Shown: positions 1 through 6,560, counted from the first letter of the stretch. The stretch is DNA of 10,405 nucleotides from Zoogloeaceae bacterium (GCA_031273145.1 JAISSL010000033.1:1-10405), one strand, 5' to 3'. The notes: generated from the letters alone by a model not told the origin. Numbers and translations: made by a program.

Positions 1-118
1 TTATCTTCGCGCCCGAGTAAGACCCGGCGTACTGTGGGTTGTTACGTTCGAGCATAGCCTGTATGGCCTTGCCCTGTTCACGGTTGGATTGGGCAAGTAT
101 TTTTTTATGCCGCGCTGA
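1..118 (+). CDS. C-terminal fragment of a probable CPBP (CAAX-protease-like) intramembrane protease
   Basis: Only the last 38 codons lie in the window; the reading frame enters at base 2 and stops at TGA 116-118. The visible end contains 'LWVVTFEHSLYGLALFTVGLG' minus its last residue, followed by 'KYFFMPR'. From memory of the family, CPBP/Abi membrane metalloproteases often end with an 'R-x-GSLW...EHxLYG...FTxGLGRYF' pattern: a last hydrophobic helix carrying a conserved His. The fragment fits that pattern in order and spacing. The opposite strand is also open in the same codon register, so the strand choice rests on the protein motif and on a natural stop. Substrate and function cannot be told from this piece. 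No clear intrinsic terminator follows the stop. Confidence 0.5.
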   Translation, partial: YLRARVRPGVLWVVTFEHSLYGLALFTVGLGKYFFMPR

Positions 119-218
119 TGCAAGGTAGCAGGAGAAAGGTACAGGAACTAGCTGTTTAGAGCGGTTTCGATTCTGTCGAGTACACTTTTGCGCGGGGTTC
201 CTGTCATCCGCAAAACTT

Positions 219-245
219 GTTGGGGACGCAGGTTGCATCCCCAAC
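219..245. repeat. Isolated hairpin in the gap before tRNA-Lys
   Basis: The arms GTTGGGGA (219-226) and TCCCCAAC (238-245) are perfectly complementary. Across one C/A mismatch they extend to GCA (228-230) and TGC (234-236), leaving a three-base GGT loop. Neither side has a convincing T-run, so this is not a textbook Rho-independent terminator; on the - strand it is followed only by AAGTTTTG. It could end transcription of the left-edge gene or be a relic of a mobile repeat. I see no supported gene in the rest of 119-326; coding-like fragments on the - strand are dealt with under findings. Confidence 0.45.
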
Positions 246-326
246 GAGTAGTTCAATGCGCGGCATCTGCTGGAAGATCCAGGCTGTCCGCGCCGATTCG
301 ATCAGATCAGGAGTGTGCGTTGTCCA

Positions 327-355
327 TTGACTTTCCCCCGCCCAGTCGCTAAAAT
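327..355 (+). promoter_or_regulatory. Sigma70-type promoter of tRNA-Lys
   Basis: A -35 box TTGACT (327-332) and a -10 box TAAAAT (350-355) are separated by exactly 17 bp. Each matches the consensus hexamer at 5 of 6 positions. Transcription would start near 361-363, about 12 bases before the mature tRNA 5' end, leaving a short leader for RNase P removal. Confidence 0.75.
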
Positions 356-373
356 GCGTGATTTTCCGTGTAT

Positions 374-446
374 GGGTCGGTAGCTCAGTCGGTAGAGCAG
401 CGGACTTTTAATCCGTTGGTCGCGAGTTCGAGTCTCGCCCGACCCA
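374..446 (+). tRNA. tRNA-Lys (anticodon UUU)
   Basis: The full cloverleaf can be folded by eye. The acceptor stem is GGGTCGG/CCGACCC with discriminator A446. The D arm is GCTC...GAGC, the anticodon stem GCGGA/TCCGT, the anticodon loop CTTTTAA with anticodon TTT at positions 34-36, the variable loop TGGTC, and the T arm GCGAG-TTCGAGT-CTCGC. It is 73 nt long and the 3' CCA is not encoded, so CCA must be added after transcription. It reads AAA and, by wobble, AAG lysine codons. It is a single gene with its own promoter and terminator, facing dinB 30 bp away. I see no sign of an integrated element using it as an attachment site in this window. Confidence 0.97.
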
Positions 447-476
447 GGCACCCATTTTCCTTAAAACCTGCTGTTC

Positions 477-1655
477 TCAAAACAATTGCCCAGGCGTAGC
501 CTGGGTTTTTTCATCTTGCGAGGTAGTTTGGCTTACGTTTTCAAAAGGCTCCAGGGTACTGACGCGAACGCCCAGGAGACGGAGCAGATGCTGGTTGGGA
601 TGGTTGAACGGGATTTTTTTCAGGCACTGTCGGGCGGCGGCGAGCAAGGGTTTTGCCGCAAGCGGGATGGGCAATGTGGCGGGCAGGGTAATCTCCCGCG
701 TCATCAGGCGAAAATCGGCAAAGCGCAGTTTGACCCCGACCGTGCGTCCGGTCATTTTCTTGCGCGTCATGTCCTCTACGACCCGTTGGCAGAGAGCACC
801 CAATTGCCGGGAGAGTTCGGCGCGATCCCGCGTGAGGTGCAAATCCCGCTCGAAGGTAATCTCCCGGCTGATGGATTTTATTTCGCGCTCAATCACCAGG
901 GGAGAATCGTCAATGCCAGAGGCGGCGCGGGAAAGCCATTCTCCCCAACGTCTGCCAAAATGCTGGCACAGCATCTCGACGGGCGTCTGGGCGAGTTCTC
1001 CAATGGTCTCGATGCCAAGCCCCGTCAGACGCGCGGCAGTTTTTTTGCCGATGCCATTGATTTTTCGGGTGGGCATCGGCCAGATGCGGGTGGGCAGGTC
1101 GTCCTGGGTGAGGATGGCGATACCGCCCGGCTTTTCCAGGTCGGACGCGATTTTGGCAAGCAGGCGATTGGGCGCGATGCCGATAGAGCAGGAAAGCCCC
1201 GTTGCCGCCCGGACGGCTGATTGCAAGCGATGCGCCAGGGGCAGGGAGGCTTCGGGCAATTCGCTCAGGTCAAGGAAAATTTCGTCAATGCCCCGGTCTT
1301 CCATGCGCGGCGCGATTTCCCGGATGGCGGCCTTGAAGCGGCGGGAATAATCCCGGTAGGCGTCGAAATTGGCGGGAAGCAAGATGGCTTCGGGCGCAAG
1401 ACGCGCCGATTTCATCAGCCCCATCCCGGAAGAAACGCCAAACGCCCTTGCTTCGTAAGTCGCGGTAGTCACAACCCCGCGTCCAACGTACTCTTTTAGA
1501 CGCGCAAACTGGAGCCATCCGTCCGGTTTTTGGACGGGATGCGGTACGCGCGCGCCGCCCACCACGACGGCCTGCCCGACCAGTTCAGGATAGGCAAGCA
1601 ATTCCACGGACGCGAAAAAGGCATCCATGTCCAGATGGGCAATGCGGCGGAGCAT
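477..1655 (-). CDS. dinB: DNA polymerase IV (Y-family translesion polymerase)
   Basis: The 392-residue protein copies damaged DNA in an error-prone way. The N-terminus 'RRIAHLDMDAFFASVE' carries the first catalytic Asp (D9). 'RGIDEIFLDL' gives the second acidic pair (D124, E125). 'SIGIAPNRLLAKIASDLEKP' (157-176) is the palm signature, 'INGIGKKTAARLTGLGI' (199-215) is the helix-hairpin-helix of the thumb, and the little-finger domain follows from about 255. Compared with E. coli DinB there are about 24 extra residues at 35-58, between 'VVVGG' and 'RGVVTTATYEAR'. The protein ends in 'PGQLF', a possible degenerate beta-clamp-binding tail of the QL-x-LF kind. The start is fixed by the N-terminal motif; I see no clear Shine-Dalgarno sequence. 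No CTGT-N8-ACAG LexA box is visible upstream, so SOS control is not supported by the sequence. Confidence 0.95.
   Translation of the reverse strand: MLRRIAHLDMDAFFASVELLAYPELVGQAVVVGGARVPHPVQKPDGWLQFARLKEYVGRGVVTTATYEARAFGVSSGMGLMKSARLAPEAILLPANFDAYRDYSRRFKAAIREIAPRMEDRGIDEIFLDLSELPEASLPLAHRLQSAVRAATGLSCSIGIAPNRLLAKIASDLEKPGGIAILTQDDLPTRIWPMPTRKINGIGKKTAARLTGLGIETIGELAQTPVEMLCQHFGRRWGEWLSRAASGIDDSPLVIEREIKSISREITFERDLHLTRDRAELSRQLGALCQRVVEDMTRKKMTGRTVGVKLRFADFRLMTREITLPATLPIPLAAKPLLAAARQCLKKIPFNHPNQHLLRLLGVRVSTLEPFENVSQTTSQDEKTQATPGQLF
489..511 (+). terminator. Rho-independent terminator of tRNA-Lys, inside the dinB 3' end
   Basis: A perfect 7-bp stem, CCCAGGC (489-495) and GCCTGGG (499-505), with loop GTA is followed by six T (506-511). 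It lies 42 bases after the tRNA. The whole structure is inside the coding sequence of the convergent dinB gene, whose TGA is at 477-479. On the - strand the stem is followed by a TTGTTTT stretch, so it could act weakly for dinB as well. Confidence 0.85.
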
Positions 1656-1684
1656 GAGAAAACGGGGCTATGGGAAAGGGTAAA

Positions 1685-1715
1685 AGTATAGTCCTTGCGT
1701 TTTGGGCAGTGTCAA
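1685..1715 (-). promoter_or_regulatory. Probable sigma70-type promoter of dinB
   Basis: On the - strand there is a perfect -35 TTGACA (1715-1710) and a -10 TATACT (1690-1685, 5 of 6 matches). The spacer is 19 bp, longer than the usual 17. Transcription would begin near 1678, giving a leader of about 23 bases before the dinB ATG. The long spacer suggests moderate strength or activator help; this is inference. Confidence 0.55.
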
Positions 1716-1753
1716 TACCTTATGCAGTCAGAAATGATGAAAACCGTACTCGC

Positions 1754-1786
1754 TCCGTTATTCCTGCGTAGGCGGGAATCCAGAAG
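1754..1786. repeat. REP-like hairpin repeat ('WIPAYAG' type)
   Basis: ATTCCTGC (1760-1767) and GCGGGAAT (1772-1779) pair around a GTAG loop with one G-T wobble. The flanks TCCGTT and CCAGAAG match the widespread proteobacterial intergenic element of the form TCCGTCATTCCCGC-N4-GCGGGAATCCAGAAG. Read on the - strand it encodes 'FWIPAYAGIT', a familiar false-peptide signature of this repeat. Two substitutions (CAT to TAT, CCC to CCT) indicate a slightly decayed copy. It lies between the stop of the small membrane protein gene and the dinB promoter and could act as a transcription or RNA-stability boundary. Confidence 0.75.
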
Positions 1787-1825
1787 CAGAGCGCATGGCA
1801 GGTATTGGCGACATGACAAATGTTC

Positions 1826-2272
1826 CTATTGGACGTTGGGAGGCAAGTTATCCTGCGACTTGACGCGCCCGACTGAAAAATAGCCGTGAACCCATAATGT
1901 CCCAAGCATTGCCCCGGTAGCCAATGTCTGTAGATAGTCGAAAAAACCATCCATTGCAGTCCCGCAGGAATAACCTCTAAAAATAAGTAGTAAACCTGCT
2001 ATTGAGGCACTGACGGCAAAATAAGCCCAACTTGCGAATCTTGTCGGCAACCAAAGCGAAAGGCACAGAACATACTGCAAGTAAATTAAGGGAACATTGA
2101 TGCTATTCCGCAAAGCATACAGTTCTGTGTCCAGCATCGTTTGTGCGCGTTTCAGTTCCCCTGGAAGGGTATCAGGCGTAAGCTCAAACCATAATGCGAC
2201 CGCAATCTGAACAGCGATTAAAAACCGCATGAAAAGAAGTGTTTTTTTATTCATGTTGTCATAGGCTTGCAT
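1826..2272 (-). CDS. Small multi-pass inner-membrane protein of unknown function
   Basis: This 148-residue protein has four hydrophobic segments at about 11-28, 59-76, 79-98 and 112-131, a loop of about 30 residues between the first two, and a short polar C-tail. The third helix ends in 'FRGYSCGTAMDG', recalling the Cys-containing motif of MauE/DoxX-type four-helix proteins, but the match is too weak to assign a family. The start at 2272 has AAAGG (2287-2283) ten bases upstream; an alternative start at 2254 (MNKKTLLF) has no ribosome binding site. The gene begins 50 bp after the recJ stop and may be the tail of that operon. A perfect TATAAT at 2327-2322 overlaps the recJ stop, but no matching -35 was found. 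It appears more AT-rich than its neighbours and uses TTA/ATA-type codons more, which hints at late acquisition. Confidence 0.7.
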   Translation of the reverse strand: MQAYDNMNKKTLLFMRFLIAVQIAVALWFELTPDTLPGELKRAQTMLDTELYALRNSINVPLIYLQYVLCLSLWLPTRFASWAYFAVSASIAGLLLIFRGYSCGTAMDGFFDYLQTLATGAMLGTLWVHGYFSVGRVKSQDNLPPNVQ

Positions 2273-2322
2273 GATGGTTTGACCTTTGGAAAGGATGGCG
2301 GGGCAACATTGCGCGGGGCGGA

Positions 2323-4035
2323 TTATAGCGCCATGTCCTCAACCACCAGTTGCGCGGACTCGATGCCCTGAAAACGGTTGATGTCCAGACGGTAGGCGAG
2401 GGACGCGGGATTGGGCAGGGAATCGGCATGGTTGAACCAGATGGCCTCGAATTTCTGATTGTTGCGGGCAAGGCGCAGTTTCAAGTGTTTGTCCTTCAAC
2501 AACCGTTCCTGTTCCACCATGAATTCATCCGCAAAAAGCGGCGCGGGAAAACCCTGTCCCCAGATTTGTCCGGCAATCTGCCGCGCGGTATCCAGCGTAC
2601 ACCAGCCCGTCTCCAGCGAGCCGTCGGTTACGACCTGGTAGGAGAGGTCTGCCGGAGTAAGGTGTTCCGCCGCAATGGCGGCAAAATGGTCACGAAAACG
2701 GGAAAAATCCGCTTCCCGGACAGTTACGCCCGCCGCCATTGCGTGTCCGCCAAAACGTAGCAACAAATCCGGGGCGCGTTTGGAAATCAGGTCGAGAACG
2801 TCCCGCAGATGCAAGCCCGGAATGGAACGCCCCGACCCTTTAATCTCGCCATTTTCTCCCCGCGCAAACGCAAAAACCGGGCGATGAATCCGCTCCTTCA
2901 AGCGCGAGGCCAGAATGCCGACCACGCCCTGATGCCATTGCGGGTCAAACAACGCCAGACCGGGCGGCGACGTATCGGCATCAATGGATTCCAGCAGAAT
3001 GAGCGCCTGTTCCTGCATGTCGGCCTCGATTTCCCGGCGTTCGCGGTTCAAGGCATCCAGCTTTTGCGCCAGAGAAAAAGCGCGTCCGGGGTCATCCGCC
3101 AGCAGGCATTCAATCCCGATAGACATGTCGGAAAGGCGTCCCGCCGCATTCAAGCGCGGCCCCAACACAAAACCCAGATCGAAGATGGAAAACTGCCAAA
3201 AATCGCGCCCCGACGTGGCAAACAGGGCGGCAAGGCCGGGACACAGCTTGCCGGCGCGCATCCGGGCAAGGCCATGATGCACCAGAACCCGATTGTTATG
3301 GTCGAGCGCAACCATGTCGGCTACCGTGCCGAGCGCCACCAAATCCAGGAAGGAAGCCAGATTGGGCGCTTCATCCGTCGCAAACCAGCCGCGCCCCCGC
3401 AGTTCGGCGCGAAGCGCAATGAGCACGTAAAACATGACCCCTACGCCCGCAAGATGTTTGGAAGGAAAATCGCAATCCGGCTGATTGGGATTGACGATGC
3501 ACTGCGCTTTGGGCAGGCATTCGCCGGGCAGGTGATGGTCGGTAATCAGGGTGGCTATCCCCAGTTTTGTGGCGTGCATCACGCCTTCCAGACTGGCAAT
3601 GCCATTGTCGACCGTCACAATCAAATCGGGCTTCTTCTGCGCGGCAAGGTCGACGATAGCCGGGGAAAGGCCATAGCCCAGGGTAAAACGATCCGGCACG
3701 AGGTAATCCACCTGCGCCCGACAATCGGGATGGGCGCGAACCATTGCGCGGATGGCGCGGATGCCCAGGGCGCAAGCCGTCGCGCCATCGCAATCGTAAT
3801 CCGCGACGATGACGATTTTTCCGTTCGCTTTCAGGGTATCGGCCAGCAGAACCGCCGCTTCGCCCGCATGGGAGAGCGCCTCTGGCGGCAAAAGACGCTC
3901 CATCCCGTAATCCAGCTCATCGGCAGACTGCACGCCGCGCGCGGCATACAAACGAGCCAGCAGGGGATGAACCCCATCCTGTTCCAGCTTTTTTTGCGCG
4001 AACAGAGAGATCGGGCGGACGGTAAATCGGGACAT
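2323..4035 (-). CDS. recJ: Single-stranded-DNA-specific exonuclease RecJ
   Basis: At 570 residues this is full length (E. coli RecJ is 577). RecJ degrades ssDNA 5' to 3' in RecF-pathway recombination, mismatch repair and base-excision repair. The DHH-family metal motifs appear in order: 'VADYDCDG' (77-84), 'VTVDNGIAS' (140-148), 'LITDHHLPGE' (163-172, the DHH triad), and 'LGTVADMVALDHNNR' (235-249). 'GPRLNAAGRLSD' (292-303) follows. The DHHA1 domain shows 'HQGVVGILASRLKE' (368-381) and 'RFGGHAMAAGV' (427-437), and a C-terminal OB-like region runs from about 460. The start ATG follows the upstream acidic gene by 17 bp. I see no Shine-Dalgarno sequence, so translation may depend on ribosomes arriving from upstream. 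All expected catalytic residues are present. Confidence 0.97.
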   Translation of the reverse strand: MSRFTVRPISLFAQKKLEQDGVHPLLARLYAARGVQSADELDYGMERLLPPEALSHAGEAAVLLADTLKANGKIVIVADYDCDGATACALGIRAIRAMVRAHPDCRAQVDYLVPDRFTLGYGLSPAIVDLAAQKKPDLIVTVDNGIASLEGVMHATKLGIATLITDHHLPGECLPKAQCIVNPNQPDCDFPSKHLAGVGVMFYVLIALRAELRGRGWFATDEAPNLASFLDLVALGTVADMVALDHNNRVLVHHGLARMRAGKLCPGLAALFATSGRDFWQFSIFDLGFVLGPRLNAAGRLSDMSIGIECLLADDPGRAFSLAQKLDALNRERREIEADMQEQALILLESIDADTSPPGLALFDPQWHQGVVGILASRLKERIHRPVFAFARGENGEIKGSGRSIPGLHLRDVLDLISKRAPDLLLRFGGHAMAAGVTVREADFSRFRDHFAAIAAEHLTPADLSYQVVTDGSLETGWCTLDTARQIAGQIWGQGFPAPLFADEFMVEQERLLKDKHLKLRLARNNQKFEAIWFNHADSLPNPASLAYRLDINRFQGIESAQLVVEDMAL

Positions 4036-4052
4036 GAATAATTGAAAATGCG

Positions 4053-4592
4053 TTAGCGTTTCTTGGGCGGCGATTTTTCCCGCAACGACACGATCAAATC
4101 CTTGAGCGCCATATTGGCGCTTTCTTCCAGCCCTTCCTGAATATCCAGCATGATCATGGGCAGGGAATTTTGCAGGGAGGCTTCAACCAGCGTCGGAATC
4201 TCGGCGGAAATCCGCTTCTGCACGGCTTCGATCAAGGCTTCCCGAATATCGGCATACTCGGTGGGAAAATCGGAATCCGGCGTTTCCTCATCCTCATCCT
4301 CGTCCTCATCTTCAGCCTCGTCTTCATCTTCATTCTCATCCGTATCCACATCATCCGGTTCCAGTTCCAGTTCTGGCTCCGGGTTGGAAACGGTCTGCTG
4401 GAGTTCGGGCGGCAGACTTTCGGGGTCTTCCGGCGCGTGGGCAAGGGTAGCCGAAAGGTCGGACGTTTCCTCTTCCTCTTCTAGCCTTTCCTCTGGTTTT
4501 GCCTCTGGTTTGAGAATGGGAGATGGCACGACCACTTCGGTCAGCACCGGCAAATCATCGAACGAATCGGGCGAGGAGCGCCGCGCGTTCAT
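4053..4592 (-). CDS. Acidic low-complexity protein in the pepA-holC-recJ operon (possibly DUF2486-like)
   Basis: This is a 179-residue soluble protein without signal peptide or membrane segment. It has three parts. A short N-terminal motif 'DDLPVLTEVVVP' (12-23) comes first. A disordered Pro/Glu-rich linker leads into an almost pure Asp/Glu run (72-109). A predicted amphipathic helical C-terminus (about 112-171, 'YADIREALIEAVQKRI') ends in a basic 'PPKKR'. The start codon overlaps the holC stop by ATGA and has its own AGAGGA (4605-4600) seven bases upstream, so expression is tied to holC. From memory, Burkholderia-type genomes carry a DUF2486 gene after holC with a similar 'P-V-L-T/N-E-V' opening. 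I offer that only as a lead. The acidic run could mimic DNA or bind a basic partner. No function is established. Confidence 0.8.
   Translation of the reverse strand: MNARRSSPDSFDDLPVLTEVVVPSPILKPEAKPEERLEEEEETSDLSATLAHAPEDPESLPPELQQTVSNPEPELELEPDDVDTDENEDEDEAEDEDEDEDEETPDSDFPTEYADIREALIEAVQKRISAEIPTLVEASLQNSLPMIMLDIQEGLEESANMALKDLIVSLREKSPPKKR
4284..4349 (-). repeat. Imperfect GAN trinucleotide repeat encoding the Asp/Glu run
   Basis: Apart from a few codons (valine, threonine, asparagine and alanine), these 22 codons are GAN triplets. On the + strand this appears as a run of TCC/TCA/TCT/TCG triplets. Such triplet tracts can gain or lose units by replication slippage without breaking the reading frame, so the length of the acidic run may vary between strains. 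It lies wholly inside the acidic protein gene. Confidence 0.75.
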
Positions 4593-5044
4593 GGCTGTTT
4601 CCTCTCTTTGGTCAAATCCTTGTAGCCGACGGAAAAACCCGCCGCCTTGTAGCTCTGCACCCGCTTGCGGGCGCGTTCGCGCTCCTGGGCATCCAGGCCG
4701 ATGACCTCAATCAGACTGGCAAACCGCGCAAAGATTTGGATGACCTCATCCGACGTTTCTTCCGCCAGATTGAAAAGCCGGGGGGCGCAGGCCGGATTTA
4801 AGAGCGACTGCGCCTCTCTGGCAAGCAGGATGGGCGTTTCCGCCGCCAGCGGCGAATCTACCGGACAGTGCGGCAAGAATCCGGTCGCCGGCTGCGTCCA
4901 GAGGATGCGATCCATGAATTCCGCCCGTTCCGTATCCGGGATGAAGAGGGTCATCGCCTTGCCCTGTTCATAGGACTTGACGAGCAGGGCGCAGGCGGCC
5001 TGAACCCGCTCCGGCGCGTTATGGTAGAAAAAAACCTGTGTCAT
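4589..5044 (-). CDS. holC: DNA polymerase III chi subunit
   Basis: The 151-residue protein is close to the E. coli chi length (147). Chi links the clamp loader (through psi) to SSB at the replication fork. Family marks are the N-terminal 'TQVFFYHNA', 'MDRILWTQPATGFLPHC' (44-60), the 'LFNLAEE' strand (90-96), and the C-terminal 'RARKRVQSYKAAGFSV' (124-139). The ATG overlaps the pepA TGA and the TGA overlaps the next ATG, both as ATGA, indicating translational coupling at both ends. No separate ribosome binding site is obvious. No psi gene (holD) is visible nearby. Confidence 0.93.
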   Translation of the reverse strand: MTQVFFYHNAPERVQAACALLVKSYEQGKAMTLFIPDTERAEFMDRILWTQPATGFLPHCPVDSPLAAETPILLAREAQSLLNPACAPRLFNLAEETSDEVIQIFARFASLIEVIGLDAQERERARKRVQSYKAAGFSVGYKDLTKERKQP

Positions 5045-6555
5045 GTTGCCGGTTCAGCAAGGCTTAAAAGATACTGGCAGAGCAGGGCGACGGGTCTGCC
5101 CGTCGCGCCCTTTTCCCGCCCGGTTTTCCAGGCCGTACCCGCAATATCCAGATGCGCCCAGGGCGTTTTTTTATCCACGAAGCGGGAGAGAAAACAGGCC
5201 GCCGTGACCGCGCCGCCTTCCCGTCCGCCCACGTTCGCCAGGTCGGCAAACTGGCTTTCCAGCCCTTCCTGATATTCCTCCCAGAGCGGCAAGCGCCATG
5301 CCTTATCCTCAATGGCTTTGCCCGCCGCAAGAAGGGCGGCGGCAAGCGCGTCGTCATTGGCAAACAGCCCGTGCGGAATGCGCCCCAGCGCAATGGCGCA
5401 AGCGCCGGTCAGGGTTGCGACATCAATGATGGCGGCAGGCTCAAACTGCTTGGCGTAGGCCAGCGCATCGCACAGAATCAGGCGGCCTTCCGCATCCGTA
5501 TTGAGGATTTCCACGGTCTGCCCGGAAAGGGTCGTCACCACGTCGCCGGGGCGGGTGGCGCTCCCGCCCGGCATGTTTTCGCAGGTGGGAATCAGGGCAA
5601 CCAGATGCAACGGCAATTCGAGCCGCGCCGCCGCTTCCATGACGCCCAGCACGGAAGCCGCGCCGCACATGTCGAACTTCATTTCATCCATGCCGGCAGG
5701 CGGTTTCAGGGAAATGCCGCCCGAATCGAAGGTAATCCCCTTGCCGATCAGCGCCAGCGGTTTTTTTGCGGCGCTCTTTTTCCCCTTCTGCGGGTTGCCC
5801 TGATATTCCAGCACGATGAAGCGGGGCGGCTGGCGGGAACCCTGCGCGACTGCCAGCAAGGCGCGCATTCCCTCGGCGCGAATGGCCTTTTCATCCAGAA
5901 TCTCGCACCGCATCTTGTAGGACTTGGCCAGTTTTTCCGCAGCACTGGCGAGATAGACCGGCGTGCATTGATTGGCGGGCAAATCGCCCAGAGTCCGCGC
6001 TGCTTTCACGCCAGCGGCAATGGCTTCTCCCTCGCGCAACGCCTTTTCTTCCGCGTCCCGGTCGCGTTTTTTATCCGACCCATGCCAGAAGGCGAGTTTT
6101 TTCAGGGTGGCGGTTTTTTCCTTCTGCGTCGTCCTGCTTTTTCCGGCCAGTTCATCGGCGGCAGTGAGGGTTGCCAGCCGGATTCGCGCCGGGAGATCGG
6201 AATCGCCTTCCAGCGCAATAGCGGCCTCTTTCGCGCCGGTTTTGGCAATGGCCTTCACGGCGGCGCGAATTGCCTTGATAAAGCTGCCGTTCGTCGCTTC
6301 CTCTGCCTTGCCCAGACCGAAGAGCAGCACGCGCTCGCAGGGAATGCCCGGCAGATTGTAGAGAAACTGGCAGCTTCCGGTCTTGCCGGAAAAATCGCCC
6401 TTGTCCAGAATGGCCTGGATGGCGCCGTGGGCGGCCTTGTCCAATGCCTTGCCCATGCCGGTCAAGACAGGCTTTTTTTCGCCGGCAAGGACGCCAATTG
6501 CCACACAGTCCGTGTGCAGACTTCCCGGCATGTCGCTTTTTATGCTAAATTCCAC
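5041..6555 (-). CDS. pepA: Leucyl aminopeptidase (M17 family, PepA)
   Basis: This cytosolic two-metal aminopeptidase removes N-terminal residues from peptides; in E. coli PepA also binds DNA in Xer recombination and carAB control. I place the start at GTG 6555-6553. It gives 'VEFSIKS', aligning with the E. coli start 'MEFSVKS', a length of 504 residues (E. coli 503), and a GGAGAA ribosome site seven bases upstream. An ATG 57 bp further out (6612) would make a 19-residue extension running through the promoter. With the GTG start the metal and active-site residues are K272, D277 ('GKGITFDSGG'), D295 ('MKFDMCGAA'), D354, E356 and R358 ('NTDAEGR'), a constant two-residue shift from E. coli. The gene leads the operon with holC and recJ and is divergent from lptF. 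Confidence 0.95.
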   Translation of the reverse strand: MEFSIKSDMPGSLHTDCVAIGVLAGEKKPVLTGMGKALDKAAHGAIQAILDKGDFSGKTGSCQFLYNLPGIPCERVLLFGLGKAEEATNGSFIKAIRAAVKAIAKTGAKEAAIALEGDSDLPARIRLATLTAADELAGKSRTTQKEKTATLKKLAFWHGSDKKRDRDAEEKALREGEAIAAGVKAARTLGDLPANQCTPVYLASAAEKLAKSYKMRCEILDEKAIRAEGMRALLAVAQGSRQPPRFIVLEYQGNPQKGKKSAAKKPLALIGKGITFDSGGISLKPPAGMDEMKFDMCGAASVLGVMEAAARLELPLHLVALIPTCENMPGGSATRPGDVVTTLSGQTVEILNTDAEGRLILCDALAYAKQFEPAAIIDVATLTGACAIALGRIPHGLFANDDALAAALLAAGKAIEDKAWRLPLWEEYQEGLESQFADLANVGGREGGAVTAACFLSRFVDKKTPWAHLDIAGTAWKTGREKGATGRPVALLCQYLLSLAEPAT

Positions 6556-6560
6556 AGAAT

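Noticed and set aside
2..112. - strand frame reading '...SNREQGKAIQAMLERNNPQY...' at the left edge
   Set aside because: It shares the codon register with the + strand reading. The + strand fragment has a family-like C-terminal motif and a natural stop, while the - strand frame has no good start. I keep some doubt because the text looks protein-like.
374..511. tRNA-Lys as integration site of a mobile element
   Set aside because: No integrase, repeated tRNA 3' end or foreign cargo is seen; dinB follows directly.
1656..1740. LexA (SOS) box upstream of dinB
   Set aside because: No CTGT-N8-ACAG or near match was found; only a sigma70-like promoter is visible.
2809..4041. 410-codon + strand frame opposite recJ
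   Set aside because: RecJ on the - strand is full length with all motifs; the antisense frame has no recognisable domain.
4150..4704. Serine-rich + strand frame opposite the acidic gene
   Set aside because: The poly-Ser run is only the complement of the GAN repeat; operon overlaps support the - strand gene.
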